A stretch of DNA of 64,000 bases from Garcia nutans (GCA_947685225.1 CANTUV010000053.1:4635501-4699500); one strand, 5' to 3'. Counted from the first letter of the stretch, positions 1-11,713 are shown. A program made the numbers and translations. Notes: generated from the sequence alone by a model not told the origin.

Positions 1-2370
1 CAAATCTGAACCTACATCAAAAGAAGAAAGATCACTAACATTGAAAGTTGCAGAAACATTATACTGACCAGGTAGATCGATTTTATAGGCATTGTCATTG
101 ATTTGTTCTAAAACTTGGAATGGGCCATCTCCCCTTGCATCCAACTTGGATTTTCTTTGTTTAGGAAATCTTTTCTTTCTCACATGAACCCATACCCAAT
201 CACCAGGTTGGACAATCACATGTTTCCTTCTTCTATTTGGGACTAATAACACCGGAACAACACATGGGCTAAGACTTTCATGCACATGTCCCTTTGCTAG
301 CAACTCCTCCACTTGCCTTTGAAGTTCCTTGGTTTCCTCCGGATTACTTCTATAAGCTGGTCGATTAGGAATTGTTGAGCCCGGAATGAAGTCAATTTGA
401 TGCTCAATCCCTCTTAAAGGTGGTAAACCTTTGGGTACATCTTCTGGAAAAACATCTCCAAATTCCTGTAAAAGAGAACTAACACAACTAGGCAAAGGGT
501 TATCAAGGTTAGATGTAGAAATCAAGGTCTCTTTGTACCTAAGTACAATCAGACTTCTTTTCTCACAAAAAGCACTCCTTAACTCCTTTTCTTTTGCATA
601 GAAACACTCTCTTTTATTTTCTCTCCCTTTCTCTTTTTCTCTCACCAATGGGCCATTTTTATCATTCTTTTTCTCACACTTGGCCTCTTGTACTCCATTT
701 TTATTTGTTTTACCCTCACCACCAGAATTCTTTTCAAATGATCTCAAAATATTTACTTGATCTTCATACACTTGTTTAGGTGACAATGGAGCAAGAGTGA
801 AATTTAAACCATTTAGGCTGAAAGAATAATGATTCTTAAAGCCATCATGCAAAGCTTTTCTATCAAACTGCCATGGACGACCAAGAAGGATATGGCTAGC
901 ATGCATAGGCACAACATCACAGCAAACTTCATCCTTGTATCTCCCAATTGCAAAAGAAAACAGAACCTGCTTTGTTACCCTCACCTCTCCACTATCATTC
1001 AACCATTGCAGCTTGTAAGGACTAGGATGTTTTGTGCATGCTAACCCTAATTTATCCACAAAATCAGTACTAGCAACATTTGCACAACTACCCCCATCAA
1101 TGATCATGCTGCACACTTTTCCATTCACAATGCAACGAGTATGGAAAATGTTCTCTCTTTGATTACTTTCTTCATCTTTAATTTGCATGTTTAAAGCTCT
1201 TCTAATAACCAAAGGTTCACCATGGGCAGGATATTCAATAATATGTTCAATTTCTTCTAATGGTGGCATGCTATCATTATCATCATCACTTTCATGTTCA
1301 CTAGCACTATCAATTTCACCATTATCTCGTATCAACATGATTTTCTTATTTGGACATTGAGAAGCTATATGCCCTACTCCTAAACACCTAAAGCATTTAA
1401 TGGTACTATGCTTTTGATTAGAGTTAGATGTTTTAGAGTTACCTTTAGGGTCATCTAGAACTTGTTTTTCCTTTCCTTTCCAGGCAGCCTCCTTCCCTTT
1501 AGGATTATCATCTTTCTTTGGGCATTTTGAAGTGAAACTAGAGCTAGAATTAGAAAATCCCTTTGCTGCTCCCTTGAGTTTCAGTTGCTTCTCCACTTTC
1601 ATGGCCATGTGTACCATATCTTCAAGCTCCACATAATGATGTAATTCAATTATGTTAGCTATCTCTCTATTTAGCCCACTCAAAAATCGAGCCATAGTGA
1701 TTTCTGGATCCTCCTCTATATTAGTTCTACTCATGATCATCTCCATCTCCTTATGATAATCCTCCACTGACATGGATCCTTGAGTTAACCGCTGTAATTT
1801 TTGGTGAAGCTCCCTATAGTAGTAAGATGGTACAAATCTCTTCCTCATCACAGTTTTCATTTCAGCCCAAGTAGTGATGGTTCTTTCTCCATTTCTCCTC
1901 TTGGAAATCATCAATTGATCCCACCAAATTAGTGCATAATCTGTGAATTCAACTGCTGCAATTTTAACTTTCTTCATTTCACTATAATTATGACAATCAA
2001 ACACCAACTCAACTTTTCTTTCCCATTCAAGGTAAGCTTCAGCATCATTTCTCCCCTTGAAGGATGGTATCTTCATTTTTATGGAAGATATGTTACTGTC
2101 CCTTTGTTGAGGTCTTCTTTGAGCAATTGATTGCTCACTTTCTTCATCATCTTCCCTCTCTATCTCATCATCATTCATCATGTTTCCTCTCCCTCTATTC
2201 TGCCCCCTTCGATTAGTATCATTCCGCTGCCTTTGCATTATGCTGTCTACATCACCTCTCATGTTGTTTATGGTCAAATCAAACCTTTCAAATCTCCTTT
2301 GCATTGCCTCTAACATGAATGCTATGTCATTTATGGTCATATCACGTTTTTCACTTCCAGAATTTGACAT
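1..2370 (-). CDS. gag-protease fused to integrase tail, RT/RNase H/IN core deleted
   Basis: One frame of 790 codons runs from the ATG at 2370-2368 to the window edge with no stop; I checked every in-frame triplet. Residues 1 to about 300 are gag capsid, including the conserved stretch with IWWDQL. The zinc knuckle CX2CX4HX4C is at residues 326-339 (1354-1395). The retropepsin site, DGGSC, starts at D425. The conserved pre-RT block (VFPEDVPKGLPPLRG) starts near residue 637. RT stops after about residue 712, just past LLVPN. The frame then continues directly into the integrase C-terminal tail (PGDWVWVHVRK, residues about 718-728). RT YFDD, RNase H, the integrase HHCC finger and the DDE triad are all missing. 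The junction keeps frame. The product could give Gag and protease but no reverse transcription or integration, so this is probably a non-autonomous copy. The 3' end is off window. Confidence 0.85.
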   Translation of the reverse strand, partial: MSNSGSEKRDMTINDIAFMLEAMQRRFERFDLTINNMRGDVDSIMQRQRNDTNRRGQNRGRGNMMNDDEIEREDDEESEQSIAQRRPQQRDSNISSIKMKIPSFKGRNDAEAYLEWERKVELVFDCHNYSEMKKVKIAAVEFTDYALIWWDQLMISKRRNGERTITTWAEMKTVMRKRFVPSYYYRELHQKLQRLTQGSMSVEDYHKEMEMIMSRTNIEEDPEITMARFLSGLNREIANIIELHHYVELEDMVHMAMKVEKQLKLKGAAKGFSNSSSSFTSKCPKKDDNPKGKEAAWKGKEKQVLDDPKGNSKTSNSNQKHSTIKCFRCLGVGHIASQCPNKKIMLIRDNGEIDSASEHESDDDNDSMPPLEEIEHIIEYPAHGEPLVIRRALNMQIKDEESNQRENIFHTRCIVNGKVCSMIIDGGSCANVASTDFVDKLGLACTKHPSPYKLQWLNDSGEVRVTKQVLFSFAIGRYKDEVCCDVVPMHASHILLGRPWQFDRKALHDGFKNHYSFSLNGLNFTLAPLSPKQVYEDQVNILRSFEKNSGGEGKTNKNGVQEAKCEKKNDKNGPLVREKEKGRENKRECFYAKEKELRSAFCEKRSLIVLRYKETLISTSNLDNPLPSCVSSLLQEFGDVFPEDVPKGLPPLRGIEHQIDFIPGSTIPNRPAYRSNPEETKELQRQVEELLAKGHVHESLSPCVVPVLLVPNRRRKHVIVQPGDWVWVHVRKKRFPKQRKSKLDARGDGPFQVLEQINDNAYKIDLPGQYNVSATFNVSDLSSFDVGSDL

Positions 2371-3304
2371 GGTGTAAGAAGAACCTACAAGAAAATGTTA
2401 GTAAAGAAAATTTCCTCACCTCACTCCCTTAATGTGTTTCACTCAAAATCAGATTGTCACTCCTCTTGTATTTCACTCAAACCTTGGTCCTTTTTACCTC
2501 TCAATTCTTCTTTTATCAAGTTGAATTTCAGAATTGAATCCACTTAAATCAAGTAAAACAAGTTTTGTTTTAAAGACTCTACAAGGAACCTAATGAATAA
2601 AATGAATTCAGCAATTCTAGAAGCAATTTAATTTTAAACAATAAGAACTGAAAGTTAACACAAGAAGCAAAAAGCATTTGTGTTAATCAAACCAAAGTAA
2701 CTATGATTGAGAATTAGCTACTTAATGCATACAAGAAACAAGAGGTATATGAAAGAATGAAACTAAGAATACAAAGAAAAACAATTCTGGATACTAAAAA
2801 AAACAGAATTCAAATCACTCAATGAGTAATCTGAATATGCAACCTAAATCTACTCCCAATGCAAGACATGCTCTAAATATCAGATTTTAAATGCTAAATG
2901 GATGCATAATGAGGAGCTGATGTAATTTGATCAAATATAATAAGGTAGTAAGCTGGTAATGGTATAAATATGCAACAATCTCAAAAAACTTGTGTAGAAA
3001 AATACTGGACAGAAATAGGTACGAATTTTTTTTTTCTTTTATGTTGAGGAAGTTGAATCTGATTCTTTTTTTTTTGTTTTTCTTTTGATCTTTTCCTTCT
3101 TTTTTTTTTGAACTTACAGTAAACAAGAATAGAAATTGAAAAGTTAAACAAAAGTCCACAGATTTGAAGAACAAGAACAAGGTGCAACAAGAACAGAAAA
3201 TGAAGAAACAAGAAACTAAATCTGGTTCTATTTTTTTTTTGTTTTTTTTTTCCTTTGGATAATTAAAACATAAAAGATACCTAGAGATTTATCTTCAAGC
3301 CAAA
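2371..3304 (-). other. Untranslated leader of element L
   Basis: This is non-coding sequence between primer site and gag, with long T runs on the plus strand near 3029-3112 and 3230-3251. It holds a GAGTGAAACACATTAAGGGA motif (within 2422-2444) that recurs in the leaders of B, C and E. A splice-acceptor-like block follows it. A donor-like CTAG/GTATCT sits at about 3284-3275, shortly after the primer site. The short frames in it are low complexity and I do not consider them genes. Confidence 0.7.
2385..2403 (-). promoter_or_regulatory. 3' splice site-like block before gag of L
   Basis: On the minus strand it reads TACTAAC, then a T-rich tract, then TTGTAG, ending 15 bases before the gag ATG. 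TACTAAC matches a branch-point consensus. Equivalent blocks precede gag in C and E, and weaker ones in A and B. Splicing is inferred, not shown. Confidence 0.45.
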
Positions 3305-3316
3305 GCTCTGATACCA
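3305..3316 (-). other. Primer binding site of L (initiator Met tRNA)
   Basis: The minus strand reads TGGTATCAGAGC, complementary to the 3' end of plant initiator methionine tRNA. It lies two bases inside the LTR end, the same spacing as in A, B, C, E and J. Confidence 0.92.
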
Positions 3317-3318
3317 AA

Positions 3319-4197
3319 TGATGCGGAACCCATGGATCAAATATTACATCTAGAACTCCACATACACATCTAGCATAGAATCTTAGAACTCAAAAACAAA
3401 TCCTCCCTACCAAACCCACAACTAACCTGTAATTGAGAACTTGGGTGATTGGGATGAAGAAATGAATTGATTAAAACGCCACAAGTGAGACTTGATAAGT
3501 TAGAACCAATTCTTCATGCAACAAGAATAAGAAGAAAACCTCTCAAACTTGAAAACACAGAAATTACATTCAACAATTCTGGAAATTCGTAGTCAACCCT
3601 ATTAAGTTCTTTTTCCCATCCTTATATAGTTGGAAAAGAAGAACTAATGGCTTAAAGTCTAGGTTTACATGTATCTAGTCACAATAGCATTAATTGTTCA
3701 TCCACCTCAATAATATACTCTAAATTACTGCCCATAATTATGACAACATTGATGGGCAGATTCCACATGCATTTTGGTGTTGGTTCACATGTGTCTAGTC
3801 ACACTAGCACTAAACCATGTCAATATTATATTCCAAATTCGTGCTAATGCCCATCACCATACTTATGGGCAGATTCTTCATGCTTGTTGGTGATTTTCTG
3901 ACTTCCTCTTCATGATCCATCATATTCACTACAAGTTGGTCTCCCTCTTCATTAATCCACCTTTGAATGAAGTGCTGGAACACATGCTGGAATTTCTTTG
4001 ATTGTGATCTTGTGATTGGTCCACTTGGCATAATGATATCATCAACATATTTGCTGCCATTACATTCATCAAGCTTGCTTATAGTTTCCTCATCACTTTG
4101 ATTGTGATCTTGTGATTGGTCCACTTGGAATAATGATATCATCAACAAATTGCTGCCTTGTGTAGATTCATTAAGCTTGCTTATAATTTCCTCATCA
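3319..4197 (-). repeat. 5' LTR of element L
   Basis: An 879-bp LTR bounded by TG and CA. Read on the minus strand it begins TGATGAGGAA and ends GCATCA just before the primer site. It contains the C-terminal polyprotein tail motif GPITRSQSKKFQ (around 4005-4035), because in this group the gag-pol frame ends inside the 3' LTR. It also carries a duplicated 100-bp unit and a TATA-like box. The duplication makes the exact 5' boundary slightly uncertain: 4197 or about 4095. Confidence 0.8.
3621..3628 (-). promoter_or_regulatory. TATA-like box in L LTR
   Basis: The minus strand reads TATATAAG within the LTR, about 300 bp from its 3' end. That is a plausible RNA polymerase II TATA position for an LTR promoter. 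No start site can be read from sequence. Confidence 0.5.
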
Positions 4198-4198
4198 C
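3997..4198 (-). repeat. Two 100-bp tandem units in L LTR
   Basis: Two imperfect copies (about 3997-4096 and 4097-4198) share the same start and end words, for example tttgattgtgatcttg on the plus strand. Each copy carries the GPITRSQ-coding segment, so the duplication copies part of the polyprotein tail. Read as protein, the outer copy is partly out of frame. Confidence 0.85.
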
Positions 4199-4395
4199 TA
4201 GTTACCATACTAAACTCGGGAATCATTTCCATTTTAGCAAAAATTATTGTACTTCAGATAGGCATATACACATTACTTAGCCAAAGGTCTCATTGATTTT
4301 AAATATTATCTATCTCATTTGCATTTTTATCTAAACTATTTTCACTAATAGACTCTACCTACCAAGAGAGATCAATAGGTCTTTAATAGGCTTAA
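4198..4395. other. Unassigned flank of element L
   Basis: The first five bases (ctagt) are the expected target duplication of L. The rest is AT-rich with no coding potential or recognisable repeat boundary. It may belong to the Tat-derived host DNA that follows. Confidence 0.4.
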
Positions 4396-6050
4396 TGTCG
4401 ATTTTTGTCCCCTCAATTTGACTAATCTGAGTTCTAAATAATTTTGATCAGGCAATTTGATTTCCTAATCAAGTTATAATTCATTTGGAACTCAAATTAA
4501 GTAATTTAGGTTTAAGGTTTAAGGAATTGTTTTTGCCTATAAATATAGAATTAAAGTCAGAGAAGAAAAACAACAACAACAACACGGGGGGATTTTGACA
4601 TAGAGAAAAGGGAACAACAATAAGAGACAGCAACGCGAAATTTAAAAAAAATGTAATCAAGACAAAGAACAAGGAGCAACCATCAAAAATTATCAAGCAG
4701 TGATTAGTATTTAAGAGCTGATTTTATAAACACCAAAACATAAAAGACAAAAAAGAAAAGAGAGGAGACAGTAGCCAAAATATTGAGTGATCCCTGGATC
4801 ATCGAAGCACCAACCAAGATTTAAGTCGATCTAGGTAGTAGCATCACCAAGTCCAACTACTGTAAGGTGAAGGTGACAAACAAAGCTTGTTTGAACAAAT
4901 TTATTTTGGTGGAGTGAACAACGTAGGTGAGATTGCTATTAAGCAATTTAATTAAAATTTATTAATTACAATAAATACTAAAAATATAACATTGTCAAAT
5001 TCTAAATGTAATTTCATAGATTCATTTCAGTAAGTACAGATTTGATTAAGGCCAACCGAAGCATCTATAGTATGCTTTAACCTTGATTTTGTTTAAGAAA
5101 CCTTAATCATGTTTTCTAAAACTTTTAAACCCTAAATCATTCTCTAAACCATAAAAAAAAACCCTAGTTTTCAAGCTCAAAATCCTAATTTTGTTTTCTA
5201 AGCCCTAAAATCCTAATTTCCAAACCAAAACCTTAATTTCTAAATTAAAACCCTAAAACCATGTTTTTACCTCTGTAAACTCAAAATTAATGTGTGAACC
5301 CTAATTTTGTTTATTTAATACTTCAAACTGTAGTTCTAATTATTTAATTTATTATTTGCTTATGGTGGATGATTTATTTTATTTGGTTTATAAATGGATA
5401 ATTTGTTTGTAATTATTGTGAATGTTCGAATGGTTTTATTTATTTATTTAATTGATTTAATATTGATTATTTTGATTTTAATGATGTAAGAGGTATGTTT
5501 CCACTTTGTGGGTACCTCATTAGTTGAATGTAATTTAATATTTTGAGTTTTGGATTAATGTAAATGACATGTTTTCACCAAATGGTGGGTGTCCTATTTT
5601 ATTTAGTTTTGGACATCGAAAAATTACTGTAAGGGCATGTTTTCATCTTGTATGGGTGCCCATCTTATTGTTTTGTTTGAATTTATTTTGATTTTAATAC
5701 AATAAATACATATTTACTTTAATGTGTATGTAGTATGGATGACATTATAATACTTAAAAATTTAATAATATTTAGACCTAAAAAGGAGGCCGGTTCCAAT
5801 GAACCGGACAATATGGGAGTGCTGGGTCATTCTTACCTTCCCTGTACATACCAAACTTTTCAAACCCATTAAGGGGTTGGGGATTCCTTAGGAATCGAGT
5901 CATCCACCCTTTTTTATTTTTCAGGCCCGTCTGGGTGGCGACTTTATTTTCTCTAGGTTTAGGCCCGTGTTCTCTAAGGCCCTAAGCCTAACAGTGCTAA
6001 AGTCGAAGAACCATTCCATATGGGAGTGGGGGCAAAAATCTCCTCTCACA
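4396..6050 (+). repeat. Tat/Ogre-like LTR K, plus orientation
   Basis: The last 300 bp match the 3' end of F's LTR closely in layout: the aggcccgt, gccctaagcctaac and ccattcca words, ending CTCACA at 6050. The opening (about 4396, tgtcgatttttgtcccc) loosely resembles the TGTAGACCCTTAATTTTG start of F and H. No primer site follows, so this is a 3' or solo LTR. Bases 6051-6055 (ccgac) have no matching duplication near 4390, so the left boundary is uncertain. Degenerate CCCTAA words cluster at 5085-5290. Confidence 0.6.
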
Positions 6051-6268
6051 CCGACTCAAACCAAACCCTAATTTTTAATTTCTTTTAGACCGAACCTATT
6101 TTACAATTTAATTGGGCTTTTATGAATTGGGCCCTCTAATATTTAAGCTTTAAAATTAGGTTTAGGTTCTTTAAAATTATAACGGAACAATGTAAGCTTC
6201 TTAAACCTAATCCATGCCAAAATTAAGGGTATAGAGTGCCTCAAACATATACATTAATCTGTATCATG
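6051..6268 (-). repeat. Truncated Tat LTR start, minus orientation
   Basis: Around 6222-6235 the plus strand reads ccaaaattaagggtata, close to the inverted LTR start of H (caaaattaagggtctaca at 21586). The preceding 180 bp share words with the matching part of H. I read it as the first part of a minus-strand Tat LTR abutting the gag remnant to its right, so a deleted Tat element. Confidence 0.4.
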
Positions 6269-6530
6269 TCATAATATCAGATGGAAGTGGCAATAACATT
6301 GAGTGTTGAGCTTAGGTGGTACATGATATGGTAATGGTCGATGTGCCAATGGTTGTAGCAAATCCATCTTCATTAGATTTTCAAACACCTTCAACAAAGG
6401 TTCCTCGAAGTCTGAAAATTTATGCTTATTTGTTGGCTCAGATGTTGCATTTATCTCAACATCTTTCTGCCTCCTTTGACTTTGGTCACTAGGATGGTAG
6501 CCACCTATAGTGCTCCCTTTTCCATTGTAC
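6269..6530 (-). pseudogene. Tat-like gag C-terminal fragment
   Basis: The minus-strand frame contains LLKVFENLMKMDLLQPL followed by PLPYHVPPKLNTQCYCHFH. It parallels the F segment near 57030-57150 (LQKKGLLQPL, then PLPNPLPPNFDTKAFCQFH). This is the gag region just before the CxFH finger of Tat elements. It is cut at 6533 by the insertion of F and has no start or end of its own. Confidence 0.65.
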
Positions 6531-6686
6531 ATGTGTAGACCCTTAATTTTTGACAAAGTCCAGTCCAATATTTTAAAATAAGTCTAAAATAATTTTTATG
6601 GTATTTATTAAATATTTTAATATTTGTTTTAATATTTATTATATTAGCTACTTGCTGCGATGAATTTGCCTCTGCAACGAATTGGC

Positions 6687-6731
6687 CTGCCCCAATTCGC
6701 CGCGGCTACATGCTGCAGCAAATTGGGGCAG
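6687..6731. other. 11-bp inverted repeat in F LTR
   Basis: CTGCCCCAATT (6687-6697) and AATTGGGGCAG (6721-6731) are perfect inverted arms around a 23-base loop. They sit in a GC-richer island within AT-rich LTR sequence. The role is unknown; the position is consistent with U3. Confidence 0.7.
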
Positions 6732-7254
6732 AGCCTCACAGGCCCTAGCCAAAATGTTCACGTTCTAGCCCGTTGCTCGCCCATTACTCGTGTCTCAGCA
6801 GCCCGTGCCAGCACGTTGGCCAATTTTTGCTAAAATTCAATTTTCACTCGGAAAGGTCAATTAATTTTCTAAATACCTTGAACTTCCTTAAGATATTAGG
6901 TTTTACTTTAAAAATTCTATAAATACTAGCATTAAAACATAGAATGAAGGATGACAAAATTAATCAAGAATTCCAATTGGACTTTTAAAACTTGAATCAA
7001 TCTGAAGCAACCAAGAAAAAAGAACAATTCCATCTACAAGGCAACGAGCTAGTGTTGTCTTAATCAAGGTTTCTCCAGAATTTCAACGGTGCAATTGTGG
7101 TGGAACCAACAACGAAGGTTTGATCTTAACCAATAATTTTTTATATTCACAGTAGCCATAACATGCTTTCTTTTAAATGTTTTGTTGATGTGTTTTGATA
7201 TTATTTTTTTCCAGTAGCATAAAATTATTAAATCTAAATTATATGTTGTATGAA

Positions 7255-7800
7255 CCGAAATCCTAATTCATTAAATCATTAAACCCTCATCTGATTCCTT
7301 AAAACCCTTAAACCCTAATGTCCCAGTGGCTAATTAATCCCGAAAACCCTAAATTATTTTGTTAAAACTCAAAGCCATAAAATATTTTTTATCCAAAACC
7401 TGACACTGTTTCATCAAATCCCAAAACCCTAATTGTTTTTCCAAAACCTTGATTTATTTCCACAAATCACTATTTTTTTAAAAATAATGAATTAAAACCC
7501 TAAATTCTTTTTAAAACTTGTCCTTATATTTATTCTACCTAAGAACACCAAAACTGTAATCTAATAAACATAAAAAGAAAAACCCTAATTTGTTTCCAAA
7601 AGTGTCAAAAACCAATTTTCTCAAACCCTAGTTAAGGAGCCTTAAAATCCTTAAACAGTGATTCCTAAAACCAAGACCCCAATACGTAAAACCCTATTTC
7701 TAGTGGCTCAATTCCCGAATTTAGGTCCAAACCCTAATTCCAATAATTTAAAACCATAAACTCTAGTTTCTAAACCATGATTCATAAAACCCTAGTTTGT
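7255..7800 (+). repeat. Degenerate CCCTAA-rich stretch in F LTR
   Basis: More than ten aaaccctaa or near copies lie at irregular spacing. Similar clusters occur at 5085-5290 (K) and, inverted, at 20288-20660 (H). The word matches the plant telomere unit, but spacing is irregular, so this is an LTR compositional feature and not a telomere. Confidence 0.6.
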
Positions 7801-10800
7801 ATATTTGTCTTTAATTGTTATTTGAATCCTACTTTACATACTTCGTTTACATTTTCATATCTTGATTCTTATTTGGCTTATAATGAATGGTTGTTATTGG
7901 TTTACTTTATCTATCATTATGTAAGAGGTATGTAATACCCTTATACTCTATATACGTTCAATACATATTTTCAACATATGTAAAATATGTGTATACGGTA
8001 CAAAAATGTCATAGATCGATTTAATAAAAATTTTTACATTTCTTATTTAAAATTTCAAATACTAAATATATAAAATTAAATACTATATAAATATCATTTA
8101 CTTGTTATAGGAACCCTAAACATTTTATATGAAAATCTCTGGAAAAAATTTGCCAGAGTTTTGTCTGTAATTTGGACATTCCTAATATTCAGAAAAACAC
8201 AACCTGCAAAAAGAACACTTCCAATAAACAATAAACCACATCTTCATCTTAACTTCTCAATTTTTTCACAATTTTCTCAATATATATATATATATATAAT
8301 TTAGAACACATTTAAATCCCCATTTCAAATAATTTAACCCAAACATTCTTTATAGTTTATAATACATAAAATCCAAAAATATGATATAATATGCATAATA
8401 CCCAAAATATACAATAACACAAAATATATACATGCTGCTGATAGTGTTTCTAATCTTGATATCAACTTTACAAGCACAATCACAAGTCTATACCCGACCT
8501 GGTCTAGAAGAACTCTCCGGCTCAGCAGAATCTACCCTGTCACCTGTGCGATGTAAATAATCTACTAAGCCAAAAGCCTAGTAATACAAACTTTATAACA
8601 ATAAAACTCAAATGAAATGCCAATGCACAATGCATATGGATATCGCATCATTCCAATTTCTCATACTTTTCAAATATTTCACAATCCACAATTCACATAA
8701 AAACAAACATAAGCATGGGCTCAAAGATAACTAATATGCTACTCAAATTTTAGAGTTACTATTTTGGTATAATGACACTATGTGTCTAGCCCTATATGCA
8801 AAATATCAATGTCATAGTCCAATTAGGTCTGAACTTAGGACCCAGTCATTTCACCCAGCCCAGCTTTAAGGACTTATTTTTGAGGCTTACGACCTGGTCA
8901 TTTCACCTCAAAAATATTTTCACAGTGATGGCCAGCGTCTAGCCCATAGGCAAATTATATGCATACTGCCAAACACAGAACTCTGAAAATAGAATAACAT
9001 ACTAGGCACACAATTTATTCATATTTCTCATTTATATCGATATCAATTCACTTCATTATGTTTCCACATATCTCATTACATTATACCACACTTTTGCATT
9101 TACAACACATTACCCAATTACTTTGGGTATTTCCACATAATTCACATATTAATCACATTTAATGTAATCTAGGCAATACCAATGGCTTTTTAACAATGCA
9201 CTTAATGCATACACAACAAATGGTATTACCCAAACACTTTGGGTCATTTTCACATAATACACATATTTCACATTTTACACAATTTAGCCATTATCAATGG
9301 CTTTTCACAAATGCATTTAACATGTATATGACATTACAAATGTCATAGCACATTATTCATACACATCCAATGTATCAAGTAGCTTAACACATTTTCCAAC
9401 TAATGTATTCAAAGTTTGTACTTACCTCAAATAGCAACCAAATCAAGCTTAAAACAACCTCCAATCCTATCCTTCCAACTTGCCCTTCACCACTTGGATG
9501 AAGCAAATCAATTTCCCTCAATGCCTAAACCAAATGTGATAGTAAATAATCATTTAGTATCACATTTAATGACATTTCCAATATTAAACCATAATTAAAT
9601 CCCATCCAATAAAAAATCCAAAATTTAAGGCTAACGTCACTTTAACTTTGGATTCTCATACTAGGTGTGAGCGGGGATTTTTGCTCCCACTCCCGGTGGA
9701 ATGGTTTTTGCGAGTTTGGCACTGTTTAAGCTCAAGGCCTTAGAGAACACGAGCCTAAACCCGAAGAAAATGGAGTCGCCACCCGAATGGGCAGAAAAAA
9801 AGAAAGTGGTGGATGACTCAATTCCTAAGGAATCCCCAACCCCCCTAATAGGTTCAGAAAGTTAGGTACGTGTGGGGAAGGTGAGAAATGGCCTAGCACC
9901 CCCACAATGCCGAGTTCATTGGAACCGGACTCCTTTGCAGGTCTTAATATTATAAAATTCTTAAATATAACAATATTATCCATACTACATGCAATAATTA
10001 AAATAAAGCATCATTATATTAAAATCAAAATAATGTCCAAACAAAGCAAATAAATGGACACCCATCCGACCATCCGAGGATGGTAACATGTCCTTACATT
10101 ATTCATGTCTAAAACTAAATAGGACACCTACCAAAATGTGGAAACGTGCCCTTTACATTAATCCCAAAAATATGAAATAAATTAAATTACATAAGATTTA
10201 AATAATGAGGTACCCCAAAAAGTGGAAACATACCTCTTACATTAGTACCAAAATAAATCAATAATAATAAAGAAAATATCCATTCATTCATTCATTATAA
10301 ATTAAATATGTAACACCCCCACATCCAATACACGTACTCTACAACACCACAATGTAGCATATGTGCACCGCACATAGGAATGTTACGATTTTTCGTCGAC
10401 ATTCAAATCATTTTAAATGATACCATCACCTTTCTCATTATGCATTTTAGAAAATAAGTAATTAGCTTGTAATACAAAACAAAATAGATATATAAATACA
10501 TTTAGTTAATACGCAGCGGAATTTGTAAAATAGATTTACATATATGAAAACATTTAAATCCATATTTACAAATATACATATATTCACATTATAAACAATA
10601 CTTTACAAAATATTAAAAGAGTTATACATGATTGGCAAATCTTCTCTGATCTTTAAGTTCCAAAATCAACTCTTCAATGTCTACTCTCACTCGGTCTCGA
10701 AGAGCTCTCTGGTTCAACTCTATCAACTCTATCACCTGCGCGATTAAACACTATCGCGCTAAGCCAACGGCTTAGTAAGATAAATCATGCTAATGATATG

Positions 10801-11713
10801 CTTTAGTGCAATGAAATGTCAATTCTCAATCCATATTATACATGTAACATTATATATGCAAAGCTAACAACATACCTTTACATTTCATAATTCAACATAT
10901 GTAGACATATCACATTTCAACATCTTTTCATATACCTCATTAGTTACTCATTAAACCATTCATGAACAACACTAAACAAAGACAAGCATGGGCCCAAGAC
11001 ACACTAATATGCCATTCAATTTTTAGAGTTAATGCTTTGGTTTTGTTATCACATTTATCAATATCATAATCCCAACTAGGCTTCAAGGATTAGATTCAAC
11101 CAAGCTTCAAGGGGAGCAAAGCATGCTAAGCTTCAACCCAACTTGGCTTCAAGAACCAACCCAACCTAGCTTCAAGGGTTGTAACATCTCAATTAGGCTT
11201 CAAGGATTCAATCCAACCTAACTTCAAGAGATTGTTACTCATATTAGGCATGCCACCAATAACAAACTCTGAAAATGGAATAACACATTAGCCACACAAT
11301 TCATTTATATTTCATTCTCATCATCAATTAGGCAAACATGCCATATATCATTCAATTGAATCATCATAGCCAATCACAATGGCCTTGTCTCATATCATCT
11401 CTTATTTGAATCATCATAGCATCTTTGATATAACATTTCAATATACATTACCCATGAAACACATTACCATTCACAATGCATAACATAACATGGTTCAATC
11501 TCAACAATGCAATTAGGCAAAGAACAATTTATATCATTCATAGCTTTAGGATCTTCCACATCCATTTGATTAGGGCATTCTTTGTTTGAAGTATGTTTAA
11601 AGTGTTTATATTAGGGTTTAGGTACCAAAATACCTTTGAAGAATCATAACAATGCAATTAGAACAAAGAATAAAAACCCTAACCAACACATTTGAGGGAC
11701 ACGGGCAGCCCAC

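Larger units (their letters stand above)
1..4197 (-). mobile_element. CRM-like element L (partial, 3' end off window)
   Basis: A Ty3/gypsy LTR retrotransposon reading right to left. In its own 5' to 3' order it has a 5' LTR (4197 down to 3319), an initiator-Met primer binding site, a leader of about 0.93 kb, and a gag-protease frame that stays open to base 1. The sequence after 4197 is ctagt, which would be one half of the target duplication; the other half lies left of the window. About 2.1 kb of pol present in the related element A (RT core, RNase H, integrase core) is absent. The clade call rests on gag and protease motifs shared with B, A, C, E and J. Confidence 0.88.

Noticed and set aside
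594..1044. Plus-strand frames of 61 and 71 codons
   Set aside because: They lie antisense to the continuous gag-protease frame of L, have no recognisable motif and follow its codon pattern.
2887..3211. Minus-strand frames of 97 and 76 codons rich in F, L and K
   Set aside because: Low-complexity T and A runs in the leader of L; overlapping frames with no domain.
5085..5290. Interstitial telomere tract
   Set aside because: CCCTAA words are irregularly spaced and mixed with other sequence; they belong to a Tat LTR.
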